64,000 nucleotides of DNA, taken from JACPYM01 sp031423495 (GTDB lineage: Bacteria; Acidobacteriota; Blastocatellia; RBC074). The notes under the pieces were generated by a model. That model was given only the letters and a program-made list of their open reading frames with translations. It ran no database searches and had not been told where the DNA came from. The position numbers and the translations under genes are program-made. The DNA lies in assembly GCA_031423495.1 (NCBI GenBank), contig JANPFP010000042.1:1-64000 (forward strand), given 5' to 3'. Of the stretch, positions 27,606-36,677 are shown in pieces (position 1 is the stretch's first letter; every line of letters starts with the position of its first letter).

Positions 27606-29969
27606 ATGAACACGACGAAACGAATATTTCTCGCAGCCCTGTGCTTCTGCCTGTTGGCAGGCAGCACAGCCTGGGCGCAAACACAAAACAACACCCCGGC
27701 TCCGCCGGAACTCAATATCACCGTAGGTGAACAACGTCTCAAGTTTGCTCCGACGAAGGCTTTTGTCGAAATGCGGCTGAACGTATTCAACAGCCAGGGC
27801 GAACTCGTCTATGGCATGGCGACCGCCGAAGCCGAGTTGCAATGGCCGGTCAAAACCAACAACGGTGAAGCTCTGACACCGGGGCTTTATGCTTATGTGC
27901 TGGCGTTGAAATACGGCGAGGGCGACGAGCGCCAGCATCGCGGCCATTTCGTGGTCGAGAAAGGGCAGGATCAACTTTGGCTGACCGCCGAGAACGGCAC
28001 TGAAATCAGCGGTACGGCGTTGAATGTGGCGCGTACCGGCGGACGTTCGATTGCAGCGGAAGGCACATCGGTTAAGCGCGACGTGAACGGGCGCGAAGTC
28101 GTAGACGAAAAAGGCGACAAACTGACCGACAAACAAAAGGCCGCCAAAGGTGAGAAGGCGAGTTTGCTGGTTACGCCAAATCGTCTGACGAAATATAATG
28201 GTAGCGGTACCATAATTGACACAATCAATGTCAATGAAGACAACAGCGGCAATGTGGGCATTGGTACGGCGACGCCCGCTGCCGTGCTGGACATGGTGAG
28301 ACCGGGCGCTGCCGATGTAGTTTTTCGTATGCAGAACGGCACGCGGGCGTGGAGTGTGGGTGTTAGTGGGGCAGGGGATTTTTGGCGGATCAGGGACAAC
28401 ACGACGGGAGCGGCACGTCTGGCCGTCTCAGGCACCACCGGAAACATAGGCATAGGGACAACCTCACCTGGTTCTATTTTTCATGTAAACGGACCAAATG
28501 AGATCTATTCAACTGGCGCAGGCGCGGGTTTCAAATTCAGAGATCGCTTCAATACGGCGGAATGGGTCATGTATGGCTTGAACGGCAATTTTCGGTTCTT
28601 CACTGGCGGGCAAAACCTTATCGCCATCACGCCAACGGGTACGATCTTCCCTTACAACGGCGAAGTCGCCAATGCCAATGGCGTACAAGACTTGGGGTCG
28701 GCCCCGTTTCGTTGGAGAAATTTGTTTGCCTCTGGCACGGTTGACACAGCCAATGTGTTGGCAAGCGGTACGCTGTCGGCAGGCAACAACGGGTTTCAGG
28801 TGAACGCTACGGGTAATCTGGTCAGTGTCAACAATGTGCCGTATTCATGGCCTAGCGCTCAGGCAGTTGGCACTCAGGTATTGACCAATACGGCAGGAAA
28901 TCTAAGCTGGACATCATTAGGTGGCAATGTGAGTGGTTCGTGTGCGAACACTAACTTTGTTACCAAGTGGTCGTCACTCAATGGCGTTACTTGCAGTCAA
29001 ATTTTCGACGATGGAACACGAGTAGGCATCGGTACCATTACTCCGGGGAACCGATTACATGTGGCAGAGAATATAATTACATCGGGTGTCGCAGCGGCAC
29101 AGATTGACTTTACCCCCTCTACCGATTCCCTTTTTTCTCTCGGCCTAAACGTCAATTCGCCGCAGTTGACTACTAAAGGAAACAACACGGGAATTCGTGC
29201 ATTAACAAGCATTGATGCGCCCTACTTTTCCGGGAATTGGACAGGTACCGCCGATGGACGGCTGGCGACAGGCGCATCATTTAACGCTGTCGGACATCTC
29301 ATTGGGGTAATGGGTCTTTCAAATCCAAGTAATCTACACGTAGTGAGTCCAACGCAACCGTCCTTCGCCGTTGGTGGTCTTTTTCGAAGTGCCCCTACCA
29401 GTTCACCTACTTACAATTCTGGCCCTGTATGGGTGGGTGGTGTTTATGCGGATATTTCCAATACGTTTGATGCCAACCCACCCAGTGGAGCAATTGCCGC
29501 AGTTATCGGAGTGGATAACGCCACTGGCACGGCAGACCATTGGGCGGGCTATTTTGCGGGCAAAGTTCGAGTAACGAGTTTGGTCGCCGGCCCCAACACG
29601 TCACTCTGTATAAGCCCCTCAGGCGATCTTTCCACCTGCACATCAGACCTCAGACTCAAGTCAGGCATTAAACCGATCACGAATGTGCTGGAGAAAGTGG
29701 GTAAACTTCGCGGTGTGTCATTTAACTGGAATGAAGCAAGCAGAGTTCCGGTTAACTTGCTAGCGCAGCGAAGCATCGGCGTGATCGCTCAAGAAGTAGA
29801 AGCTGCCTTCCCTGAAGCTGTGGCAACCTCGGCGGAAAATGGATATAAATCGGTTAATTACAATTCACTGACTGCCGTTTTGATCGAGGCGGTCAAGGAA
29901 TTGAAAGCAGAGAATGAGTCCCTTAAACAACGAATTGAGCGGCTTGAAAGGAAACCGGAGAGCAAATAG
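27606..29969 (+). CDS. Secreted protein with C-terminal peptidase S74 intramolecular chaperone
   Basis: A 787-residue exported protein. Residues 1-24 are a Sec signal. Residues 30-140 form a beta-rich domain resembling a FlgD-Ig-like fold (LNVFNSQGELVYG). The middle is repetitive and glycine/asparagine-rich with several GIGT motifs typical of collar or tail-spike-like beta-helical proteins. The C-terminal ~108 residues are a peptidase S74 domain, with catalytic Ser680 and Lys685 in SDLRLK, followed by a coiled coil (VKELKAENESLKQRIERLE). S74 domains trimerise beta-helical fibres and then cut themselves off before the Ser. In free-living bacteria such proteins are usually surface fibres. The start is chosen for AAAGGAA 8 bases upstream and the signal peptide. 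It shares a leader with the giant adhesin, suggesting co-regulation. Confidence 0.88.
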   Translation: MNTTKRIFLAALCFCLLAGSTAWAQTQNNTPAPPELNITVGEQRLKFAPTKAFVEMRLNVFNSQGELVYGMATAEAELQWPVKTNNGEALTPGLYAYVLALKYGEGDERQHRGHFVVEKGQDQLWLTAENGTEISGTALNVARTGGRSIAAEGTSVKRDVNGREVVDEKGDKLTDKQKAAKGEKASLLVTPNRLTKYNGSGTIIDTINVNEDNSGNVGIGTATPAAVLDMVRPGAADVVFRMQNGTRAWSVGVSGAGDFWRIRDNTTGAARLAVSGTTGNIGIGTTSPGSIFHVNGPNEIYSTGAGAGFKFRDRFNTAEWVMYGLNGNFRFFTGGQNLIAITPTGTIFPYNGEVANANGVQDLGSAPFRWRNLFASGTVDTANVLASGTLSAGNNGFQVNATGNLVSVNNVPYSWPSAQAVGTQVLTNTAGNLSWTSLGGNVSGSCANTNFVTKWSSLNGVTCSQIFDDGTRVGIGTITPGNRLHVAENIITSGVAAAQIDFTPSTDSLFSLGLNVNSPQLTTKGNNTGIRALTSIDAPYFSGNWTGTADGRLATGASFNAVGHLIGVMGLSNPSNLHVVSPTQPSFAVGGLFRSAPTSSPTYNSGPVWVGGVYADISNTFDANPPSGAIAAVIGVDNATGTADHWAGYFAGKVRVTSLVAGPNTSLCISPSGDLSTCTSDLRLKSGIKPITNVLEKVGKLRGVSFNWNEASRVPVNLLAQRSIGVIAQEVEAAFPEAVATSAENGYKSVNYNSLTAVLIEAVKELKAENESLKQRIERLERKPESK

Positions 29970-30041
29970 GCCGATTCACAAAGGATGGATAGATAGCAAT
30001 TGGAGTGCAGATTCAAATGAAATAAGGAACCTCAATTAACG

Positions 30042-30109
30042 AAAAACACGCCCTCTGCCACCATACACGCCCTTTGCCACCAATTCTGGTTGTAGAGGGC
30101 GTGTTTTTT
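30042..30109. terminator. Bidirectional-type terminator hairpin after the S74 gene
   Basis: AAAAACACGCCCTCT (30042-30056) pairs with AGAGGGCGTGTTTTTTT (30094-30110), ending in a T-run on the + strand and, read backwards, on the - strand. The 37-base loop contains a second partial copy of the left arm, ACACGCCCTTTGCC. The rest of 29970-30459 shows no gene; it would include the long 5' untranslated region of the helicase. Confidence 0.65.
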
Positions 30110-30459
30110 TGGCGTTGCGCCAATCCCGTCAATAAGGCATAGTGCGCGCAGTAAAGAAATTGCTTTATTGATATTCCTTCTCTCGCGCAACGACGGTGAT
30201 GCGCCCCAAGCCCTTCCCACACTTTGAGGAGCGGCGGCGTAATGGATAGTTCGAGAGCAGGCTGTTTACAAATACAGAAGCCGTTCTCGTGTCCTTCACC
30301 TGAACGCCAGAAGACAAGCCTTCGCTGCTCACGCCGTTACATCGAAGCCCTTTCCTTCACCCATTCGCTTCCATTCACCCCTCTTAAAACTTGAGGGTCC
30401 TTGAAACAAAGGGAAGGTGCGCTCTTACCGCGCATCCGAAAAAAAGAGAAAAAGAATAT

Positions 30460-31719
30460 ATGAGTTTTTCAGAACTGGGTTTGCACCCGGCCTTAGTACG
30501 CCGCTGTGCCGCTCTTGATTACGTTACGCCTACTCCCATTCAACAAGCTGCGATTCCCGTCATTTTGTCAGGCCGCGATATGATCGGTACCGCTTCGACC
30601 GGAACCGGCAAGACGGCGGCTTTCCTGCTGCCGTTGATTCAAAAACTTTCCATAGACAGTCCGGCGGTTGCGGCGGGCAAGAAAGCGCGTCACGAAACCG
30701 GCCAACCGGTACGCGCGCTGATTCTCGCGCCTACGCGTGAACTCGTGATGCAAATCACTGAGAACCTGCAAATGCTGGATGCTTCGCGCAAAGTCCGCGG
30801 CGTCACGATTATGGGTGGCGCGAGTGCCAGCCGTCAGCGCATGGAATTGATGCGCGGTGCGGCGGTGGCAATCGCTACGCCGGGTCGCCTGATTGACCAC
30901 ATGGAATCAGGTACGATCAAACTGAATCAGCTTGAAGTGCTGATTCTCGACGAAGCCGACCGCATGCTTGATATGGGTTTTTTGCCCGCAATCAAACGCA
31001 TTCTCGCGGCGTTGCCGCTTGAGCGTCAGACCTTGATGTTTTCGGCGACGATGTCGAAAGGCATCGAAACCCTCGCGCAACGCTCTTTGCACAAGCCTGA
31101 AGTGGTCGAAGTCAGCCCGCGCGGACAAGCCGCCCTGACGGTCAAGCAAACGGCTTACGCAGTTTCGCTGGACAAGAAAATTGCGTTGTTGACCGACTTG
31201 CTTGAGCGCGAAAAATTCGAGCGCGTACTCGTGTTCGCCCGCACGCGCCGCAGTGCTGAACGCCTGTGGCAAATGCTGGCCTTGCGCAAGCACAAGGTCG
31301 AACGCATTCACGCCGACCGTTCGCAACCGCAACGCTCGGCGGCGATGCGCAGCTTCAGCACCGGACAGTGCCGCATTCTCGTGGCGACCGACATCGCGGC
31401 GCGCGGCATTGACGTAGACGATATTTCGCACGTGATCAATTTCGATTTGCCTGACGTAGCCGAAGATTACGTTCATCGCATCGGTCGCAGCGGTCGCGCG
31501 GGCAAAGAAGGCGCAGCCCTCTCGCTCGTCACGCCTGCCGATGAATTGGTGTTGCGTGACATCGAGAAACTGACCAAGCAAAAAATCGAACGCATCGTAT
31601 TGCCGGGCTTTGGCGGTATGGCAGCGATTGTGCAAGCGCCTAAGCCCTCTTACGCAGTCGTACGCGGCTGGGGTGGCAACGGCGGACGTTCGTTCTCGCC
31701 GCGTCGCGCCGGACGATAA
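30460..31719 (+). CDS. rhlE: DEAD-box RNA helicase, RhlE type
   Basis: ATP-dependent RNA helicase of 419 residues. Motifs in order: Q-motif (TPTPIQ, 23-28), Walker A STGTGKT 46-52, PTREL 91-95, GG at 119-120, TPGR 140-143, DEAD 164-167, SAT about 190, ARGID and HRIGRSGR in the second RecA domain. A short glycine/arginine-containing tail (about 395-419) ends the protein, as in RhlE-like enzymes that bind RNA weakly through the tail. The ATG at 30460 follows a purine-rich AGAGAAAAAG; an in-frame TTG at 30391 is less likely because the helicase core begins right after the later ATG. The intergenic region of about 490 bases upstream would allow a long leader like those of cold-induced helicases (inference). 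Confidence 0.93.
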   Translation: MSFSELGLHPALVRRCAALDYVTPTPIQQAAIPVILSGRDMIGTASTGTGKTAAFLLPLIQKLSIDSPAVAAGKKARHETGQPVRALILAPTRELVMQITENLQMLDASRKVRGVTIMGGASASRQRMELMRGAAVAIATPGRLIDHMESGTIKLNQLEVLILDEADRMLDMGFLPAIKRILAALPLERQTLMFSATMSKGIETLAQRSLHKPEVVEVSPRGQAALTVKQTAYAVSLDKKIALLTDLLEREKFERVLVFARTRRSAERLWQMLALRKHKVERIHADRSQPQRSAAMRSFSTGQCRILVATDIAARGIDVDDISHVINFDLPDVAEDYVHRIGRSGRAGKEGAALSLVTPADELVLRDIEKLTKQKIERIVLPGFGGMAAIVQAPKPSYAVVRGWGGNGGRSFSPRRAGR

Positions 31720-31769
31720 GTCTGGTCACACAGGACGTTGGCCTTGATTAAAAGGCGTTGATAAAAAAA

Positions 31770-31815
31770 GCCGCGCAGTTCCTTCTCTGAAAGAACTGCG
31801 CGGCGTTTAGTTTTT
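31770..31815. terminator. Bidirectional intrinsic terminator between convergent genes
   Basis: GCCGCGCAGTTC (31770-31781) and GAACTGCGCGGC (31793-31804) form a perfect 12-bp stem with an 11-base loop. An A-run precedes it (ATAAAAAAA) and a T-rich GTTTAGTTTTT follows, so it can stop transcription of the helicase from the left and of the hydrolase from the right. Confidence 0.85.
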
Positions 31816-31824
31816 GGTGGCTCG

Positions 31825-33879
31825 TTAAAACAGAGTGCGGTAATTCATCCAACTCGCCACGTAATCAAACACCGTCCACGCTTTTGGTGACCAAGTAGCG
31901 CCATCGGTTTGCCACTGTTGATCGCCCGGTTGGCGCGGCGCGACAGTGAGCGGCACGCGCACGTGGCGTTCGGGCATCGTGGCGTGCGAGCCGCCTGCGC
32001 GAAAGAGGTGAGCATCGCTGTGCAGGTAGTGCACGAAGTTATTCGGCGCGTCGAAAAAGGCTGTGCGTACGCGCCGCGCGATCTGTTTGTCGCCGGTGAA
32101 ATTGCTCCGCCAGCAATGATAGAGCGAATCGAGCTTGCCGGTTTCGATCATCAACGCGCGGGGCGCGGTGAGCGCGAACAGTTCGGATGAATCAACGTAT
32201 TCGCGGATGTCTGCGTAATGCCAGTTCCAGCAACCGTGGCTGCCGATGAATTTGAGTACGCTCAGGTCGGGCGAAAAGCCTGCGGCAATCGTGACACTCA
32301 CGCGCGGGTCGAGCGCGCCCAGCCAGGAGGCCAGTTCGCCGCCGAGTGAAAGCCCAACGACGATGATGCGCGTGGGGTCTACGTCAGGGCGCGTGAGCGC
32401 GTAATCAAGCGCGCGGCGCAAGTCCCACAGCCGTTCGCCGTCTTCTTCCCAATCGGTATACAACTCAGGGTTGGCAGTCTGAGCAGGCAGGGCAGGCTTG
32501 ATTGAGGTGCGTGGGCCGTTGCCGTTTTTCACATCATCGCCGAGTACGTAATAGCCATTGAAATAGCCCAGCATCGTGGCCGGGGAACTGCCGCCGCTGG
32601 TAACCAGATCGGCTATGGGACGATGGGAAGTATCAATCGCCATCACCATATAACCCTGTCGCGCGAAAGCATCGCCGTACCAATAAAACGAACTCGGGTC
32701 GAAAGTTTGAAAGGCGCTGCCGCCGTGTCCGTTGATGGCGATCACCAACGGACGCCGTCCCATGCTGCGAGTCGCACCACGAATGCCGCTCAAGGGTTTG
32801 GCGATGAACCCATGCGATTCACGCGCGAGCGGCGCTCCGCCAAACGGATTCGCCAGCGCATGTTTCAGCGTGAATTCGCTTAGCCGGTAATTTTGCGGGA
32901 AGGCATTCGCATCATCGTCGCGTTTAGGATGAAGCAAGCCCAGCACGGGTGGCAGGTTATCGCGCAGGATGGCGACTTCGGTTTTAAGCGGCGCAGGATT
33001 GCCCGCCATCAGCAAGTGTTCCAACCGGCGACGAGTACGGGTTTGCCAGGTGTTGCGCGCCGCCCCGGTTTTTCCGCCAAAGCCATACGTCAAAACTTCA
33101 GCGCGTGTACCGCTAAAGGTGCGGGTGAATTGTTTGCCGTCCGGGTCGGTTTGCAGCAACGATCCGTCGAGTGAACGTCCGTTGACCGTGGCCGTGAAAA
33201 CCATCGAAAGGTTTTTGATCGCGCTCACATCCACCGCGCGAAAGCGCAAGTTGATGCCGTCCCATTGTTCGATGACGATTTCGTTTTCCAGCCCATCGGT
33301 GCAGGTATTATCGAAGGCGTAAAACTTCAGCCGTCCGATGACGCCGCTCGTCGCACCCGTTGTCGTGTTGGTCGCGCGATCAAGGCGCAAGCGTGCGCGG
33401 TACTTGGTTTCATTGACGTAAAGGTCGAATACCAGCGGCCCTTGCGCGGGCGTCAGGTATTCATAATTCCAGCCGGTCATTTTCCACTTAAACGCCAGCG
33501 GGTCAGTCGGCCTGTCAGCGGTTTTGCCGCTGTGCGTGAAGCGCGCGACGAATACGCCCTCGACTAATGTGCCGCGATACCATTGCCAATAGCCCGCACC
33601 GATGCGGCAAAATTCCAGCGTACGCGCGGCTTGATTCCACGTGATGTTATCCAGTCGTTCGGTGGTTTTGCCGGCCTCTGACAAGCTCGCGCCGCGCCAA
33701 GCGCCGTTGACTCGTTCGAACTGAAAGATGGAACGATCAGTCTGAGCGTTCATATACCACGTACCGGCGGGCGTGCTGTTGTCAGTTTGCGCATAAGCAA
33801 AAGCCTGAAAGCTGATGAGCAACGTAAATAATCTGATGACCGAACGCCATCGTGCGCCTGAGTTAACAAATGACTTCAT
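31825..33879 (-). CDS. Exported alpha/beta hydrolase with large N-terminal domain
   Basis: A 684-residue protein with a Sec signal (about 1-30). The first ~280 residues form a beta-rich region of unknown type (the WYMNAQTDRSIFQFERVNGAW stretch resembles small lipocalin-like or jelly-roll domains in related esterases). The C-terminal half is an alpha/beta hydrolase: nucleophile elbow GLSLGG near residue 510, an acid in ETGKLDSLYH, and a His in HYLHSDAHLF. NGHGGSAF likely forms the oxyanion loop. Similar proteins act as esterases on acetylated or feruloylated polysaccharides, but the substrate here is not readable. It is convergent with rhlE and shares a terminator with it. Divergent from the methyltransferase gene across 360 bases. 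Confidence 0.75.
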   Translation of the reverse strand: MKSFVNSGARWRSVIRLFTLLISFQAFAYAQTDNSTPAGTWYMNAQTDRSIFQFERVNGAWRGASLSEAGKTTERLDNITWNQAARTLEFCRIGAGYWQWYRGTLVEGVFVARFTHSGKTADRPTDPLAFKWKMTGWNYEYLTPAQGPLVFDLYVNETKYRARLRLDRATNTTTGATSGVIGRLKFYAFDNTCTDGLENEIVIEQWDGINLRFRAVDVSAIKNLSMVFTATVNGRSLDGSLLQTDPDGKQFTRTFSGTRAEVLTYGFGGKTGAARNTWQTRTRRRLEHLLMAGNPAPLKTEVAILRDNLPPVLGLLHPKRDDDANAFPQNYRLSEFTLKHALANPFGGAPLARESHGFIAKPLSGIRGATRSMGRRPLVIAINGHGGSAFQTFDPSSFYWYGDAFARQGYMVMAIDTSHRPIADLVTSGGSSPATMLGYFNGYYVLGDDVKNGNGPRTSIKPALPAQTANPELYTDWEEDGERLWDLRRALDYALTRPDVDPTRIIVVGLSLGGELASWLGALDPRVSVTIAAGFSPDLSVLKFIGSHGCWNWHYADIREYVDSSELFALTAPRALMIETGKLDSLYHCWRSNFTGDKQIARRVRTAFFDAPNNFVHYLHSDAHLFRAGGSHATMPERHVRVPLTVAPRQPGDQQWQTDGATWSPKAWTVFDYVASWMNYRTLF

Positions 33880-34239
33880 AAACAGAAAAATCCTACTGTT
33901 GGTGCGCAGGCATAACCGTCGTTTGGGGATCGCTTGAGAGGAGTGCGACCGTCGCGGCTTGATCCGAAGGCCATGTCAAAAGGGAATGCGTTGACCTGAG
34001 GATGCGCACAAGGTCAGTGAAAAAGGCATTAACGGGGCTGCACTGATGTTGGGATGTAATTTGAGAAGGGCACCGATTCGAGTGAGAGACTCAACTCTTC
34101 AGAACTAAATACCTGTTTTGCTCTTTGTTTACAACCGGAATTTTGGATAGGCGCGGCGCGTGAACAGCTTCTCGACGGTAGGCTGTTGGGCGCAACGTAG
34201 GATAAGATAAGTGCGAAATTCATTCTAAAGGAGCTTCCC
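33880..34239. other. Intergenic region between divergent genes
   Basis: This 360-base stretch separates the hydrolase (-) and methyltransferase (+) and should contain both promoters. The only clear signal is AAAGGAG about 8 bases before the ATG at 34240. I see no RNA gene, convincing reading frame or repeat. Confidence 0.5.
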
Positions 34240-34968
34240 ATGAAAACTTTACTGCTACGAATCCGCTGCGGGGTTGGTGTGCTTGCGCTGTCTTGCGTCA
34301 CCGCATTTTCACAAACGCCACCAATTCAAGCCCCTGTCGAAGGCGGCAAAAAAATCCCCGAACAAAACAAACAGTTTCAAGACAGCAGTCTTGACGTAGA
34401 CAGTTATAAAAACCGTTTCGAGACCGAGAGCCGCGAAGTCTTCGCTCATCGCAACGAACTTATCGCCGCGCTCAAACTCAAACCCGGTCAGCGCGTCGCC
34501 GACATTGGGGCAGGCACCGGCGCGTTCACGCAACCGATGCTGCAAGCCGTAACTGCCAGCGGACATTATTTTGCCGTAGACATCTCGCCGCGCTTTCTCG
34601 AACTCATTCGCAAACGCGCCGACGAAGCCGGGCAAAACAACGTGACGACCATTCTCGGCGGAGCGCATCACACGACCTTGCCTGCCAACTCGATTGATGC
34701 GGCGTTTATTTGCGACACCTATCATCATTTCGAAAAGCCCGCGTCAGTAATGGGTTCGCTTTTCGCCGCGCTGAAAAAAGGCGGCACGTTGGTTGTCGTA
34801 GACTTCATCCGCGAACCCGGCAAGTCGAGCGCCTTTTCGCTCGAACACATTCGCGCCTCGCAAGCCGTGTTTCGCCAAGAGATCGAAGCCGTCGGCTTTC
34901 GTTATAAAGAAGACGTGAAGGTCGAAGGGCTGAAAGAAAATTACTGCATGCGATTTGTGAAGCCTTAA
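34240..34968 (+). CDS. Exported class I SAM-dependent methyltransferase
   Basis: A 242-residue Rossmann-fold methyltransferase. Motif I is VADIGAGTGAF (about 87-97), followed by an acidic residue at the end of strand 2 (FAVDIS) and DAAFICDTYHH at motif IV/post-II. The substrate is unknown; the family includes ubiquinone/menaquinone-type and arsenite-type methylases. The N-terminus (residues 1-26) looks like a Sec signal peptide ending near AFSQT, which is odd because SAM is cytoplasmic. Similar signal-bearing methyltransferases occur in Acidobacteriota and Planctomycetota. A strong SD (AAAGGAG) supports the start. Only 6 bases separate it from the downstream permease, so they are probably co-transcribed. 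Confidence 0.8.
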   Translation: MKTLLLRIRCGVGVLALSCVTAFSQTPPIQAPVEGGKKIPEQNKQFQDSSLDVDSYKNRFETESREVFAHRNELIAALKLKPGQRVADIGAGTGAFTQPMLQAVTASGHYFAVDISPRFLELIRKRADEAGQNNVTTILGGAHHTTLPANSIDAAFICDTYHHFEKPASVMGSLFAALKKGGTLVVVDFIREPGKSSAFSLEHIRASQAVFRQEIEAVGFRYKEDVKVEGLKENYCMRFVKP

Positions 34969-34974
34969 AAATTC

Positions 34975-36240
34975 ATGTCTGAAAAGAAACTTGGGTTGCT
35001 GTCGCTGACCAGCCTGGTCATCGGCAATATGATCGGCGCGGGCGTATTCACTACGTCAGGCTTTGCGCTGGCTGATTTGGGTTCGCCGCATTGGGTGATG
35101 CTGGGCTGGCTGGTCGGCGGCGTTATCGCGTTGTGCGGCGCGTTGAGTTACGGCGGACTCGTCCGCCACCTCACCGAATCGGGCGGCGAATATCTGTTTC
35201 TCTCGCGCGTCATTCATCCGCTCGTAGGCTTTCTCGCCGGATGGATTTCGTTGCTGGCGGGTTTCACCGGAGCGACGGCGTTAGCTGCCGTAGCGTTTGA
35301 AACTTACGTCGCCGACTCGCGTCCCGCGTGGATGCCCGCTGGCAGCATCGCCATCGCGGCGGTCGTATTGTGCGCCTTGCTGCACGGCTTGCGCGTATCG
35401 CTCGGCGCGGCTTCGCAAAATTTCATCGTCATCCTCAAGCTGTGTTTGCTCGTCGTATTTCTTTTCATTGCCGCGCGCGGCAGCCTTTCAGCCACTTTGC
35501 CGCCGCTGCGCGAACCATTTTCCTTGCTCGCGTTCGCCGGTTCGCTGGTCTGGATTTCGTTGAGCTATTCGGGCTTTAACGCAGCGGTTTACGTCGCGGG
35601 TGAAGCGCGCGAAGCCGCTGATCTGGTGCCGCGCGCGATGTGGTTGGGTACGCTCATCACGATGTTTTTCTATCTCACGTTGAACGCGGTCTTTGTTTAC
35701 CTGCCGCCTTTGAATGTTGTGACTGGACAACCCGACGTAGCCGCCGCCGCCGCGCAAGCCTTAGGCGGCCCGTGGCTAGTGTCGTTCGTACGCATCATCA
35801 TCGCGTTGGCGTTATGCACTTCGATCTCGGCGATGATGATGGCCGGGCCGCGCGTTTACGCACGGATGGCCGACGACGGATTGTTTCCGCAATGGCTGCG
35901 CTTCAAGGGCGAAGTGCCGCGCGCCGCGATTGCGCTGCAAGCCGCGCTGGTCGTGTTGGTCATCTCGTTTTCGAGTCTGAAAGGTTTGCTGACTTATTTG
36001 GGCTTGACGCTTTCGCTGTGTACCGCGCTGACCATCGGCACGCTCTTCGTCTTGCAACGCCGCGCAGGCGAACGGGTGAAAGTCGCGGGCTATCCGTTCA
36101 CGCCCGCGTTGTATATCGTCGCGGTGCTGTGTTTCGCACTGCTCTCGCTGCGACGCAATCCGTGGGAGATGGCGGGTACGGCGGCGACAGTCTTGAGCGG
36201 TCTGGTGGTTTATGCGCTAATGAAACAGTCACAACGATAA
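34975..36240 (+). CDS. APC family amino acid permease
   Basis: Inner-membrane transporter of 421 residues with about 12 predicted helices. The first helix carries the family signature IGNMIGAGVFTTSGF (residues 17-31), where the backbone of the unwound GAG segment binds the amino group of the substrate. The substrate cannot be fixed from sequence; amino acids or polyamines are likely. The length is a little short for the family (450-500), mostly in the C-terminus. No good SD is visible before the ATG, so translation may be coupled to the methyltransferase 6 bases upstream. It is followed at 17 bases by an aspartic protease gene, making a four-gene run to 37915. Confidence 0.87.
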   Translation: MSEKKLGLLSLTSLVIGNMIGAGVFTTSGFALADLGSPHWVMLGWLVGGVIALCGALSYGGLVRHLTESGGEYLFLSRVIHPLVGFLAGWISLLAGFTGATALAAVAFETYVADSRPAWMPAGSIAIAAVVLCALLHGLRVSLGAASQNFIVILKLCLLVVFLFIAARGSLSATLPPLREPFSLLAFAGSLVWISLSYSGFNAAVYVAGEAREAADLVPRAMWLGTLITMFFYLTLNAVFVYLPPLNVVTGQPDVAAAAAQALGGPWLVSFVRIIIALALCTSISAMMMAGPRVYARMADDGLFPQWLRFKGEVPRAAIALQAALVVLVISFSSLKGLLTYLGLTLSLCTALTIGTLFVLQRRAGERVKVAGYPFTPALYIVAVLCFALLSLRRNPWEMAGTAATVLSGLVVYALMKQSQR

Positions 36241-36257
36241 TTCTTGGAGGTTAGGTT

Positions 36258-36677
36258 ATGGGTTTAGTTTACGCAGACCTTGAATTGATTAGCGGCGATG
36301 ACATCGTATTGCATCGGCGCGGTTATTTGCCTAAAGACAGCATCAAGCGAACGCAGGTCAAAGCGTTGGTGGATAGCGGTGCTTATATGCTGGCGATCAA
36401 CGAACACATCAAATCGCAACTTGATTTGCCGGTGCTGGATAGACAGGAAGCTGAGTTAGCTGACGGCTCGCGTGCCATCTATGACATTGTGGGGCCGGTT
36501 GAAATCCGCTTTGAAAACCGCCGATCTTCGGTTGATGCGATGGTTTTGCCGGGCGAAGCAGAAGTCTTGCTCGGCTGCATTCCGATGGAAGATATGGACG
36601 TCTTGATTGATCCGCAGCGGCAGCAGTTGATCGTCAATCCTGAAAATCCCTATATGGCAAAGAAGCACCTCAAATAA
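36258..36677 (+). CDS. Clan AA retropepsin-like aspartic protease
   Basis: A 139-residue single-domain aspartic protease. The catalytic motif is D39-S40-G41-A42 (in ALVDSGAYM), and the hydrophobic-G signature near the end (EVLLGCIPME, about 106-115) completes the retropepsin-like fold, which would need to dimerise. There is no signal peptide, so it is cytoplasmic. Short bacterial clan AA proteases of this kind are widespread and of unknown substrate. GGAGG lies about 9 bases upstream of the ATG. Its stop overlaps the next start by one base (TAATG), indicating translational coupling with the ATP-grasp gene. Confidence 0.82.
   Translation: MGLVYADLELISGDDIVLHRRGYLPKDSIKRTQVKALVDSGAYMLAINEHIKSQLDLPVLDRQEAELADGSRAIYDIVGPVEIRFENRRSSVDAMVLPGEAEVLLGCIPMEDMDVLIDPQRQQLIVNPENPYMAKKHLK

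Noticed and set aside
30391..30459. Upstream TTG start for the RhlE helicase.
   Set aside because: The extra residues are basic and unlike the family; the helicase starts right at the ATG at 30460.
29970..30459. tRNA or other structural RNA in the 490-base gap before the helicase.
   Set aside because: No cloverleaf or recognised RNA was seen; only the terminator hairpin is clear.
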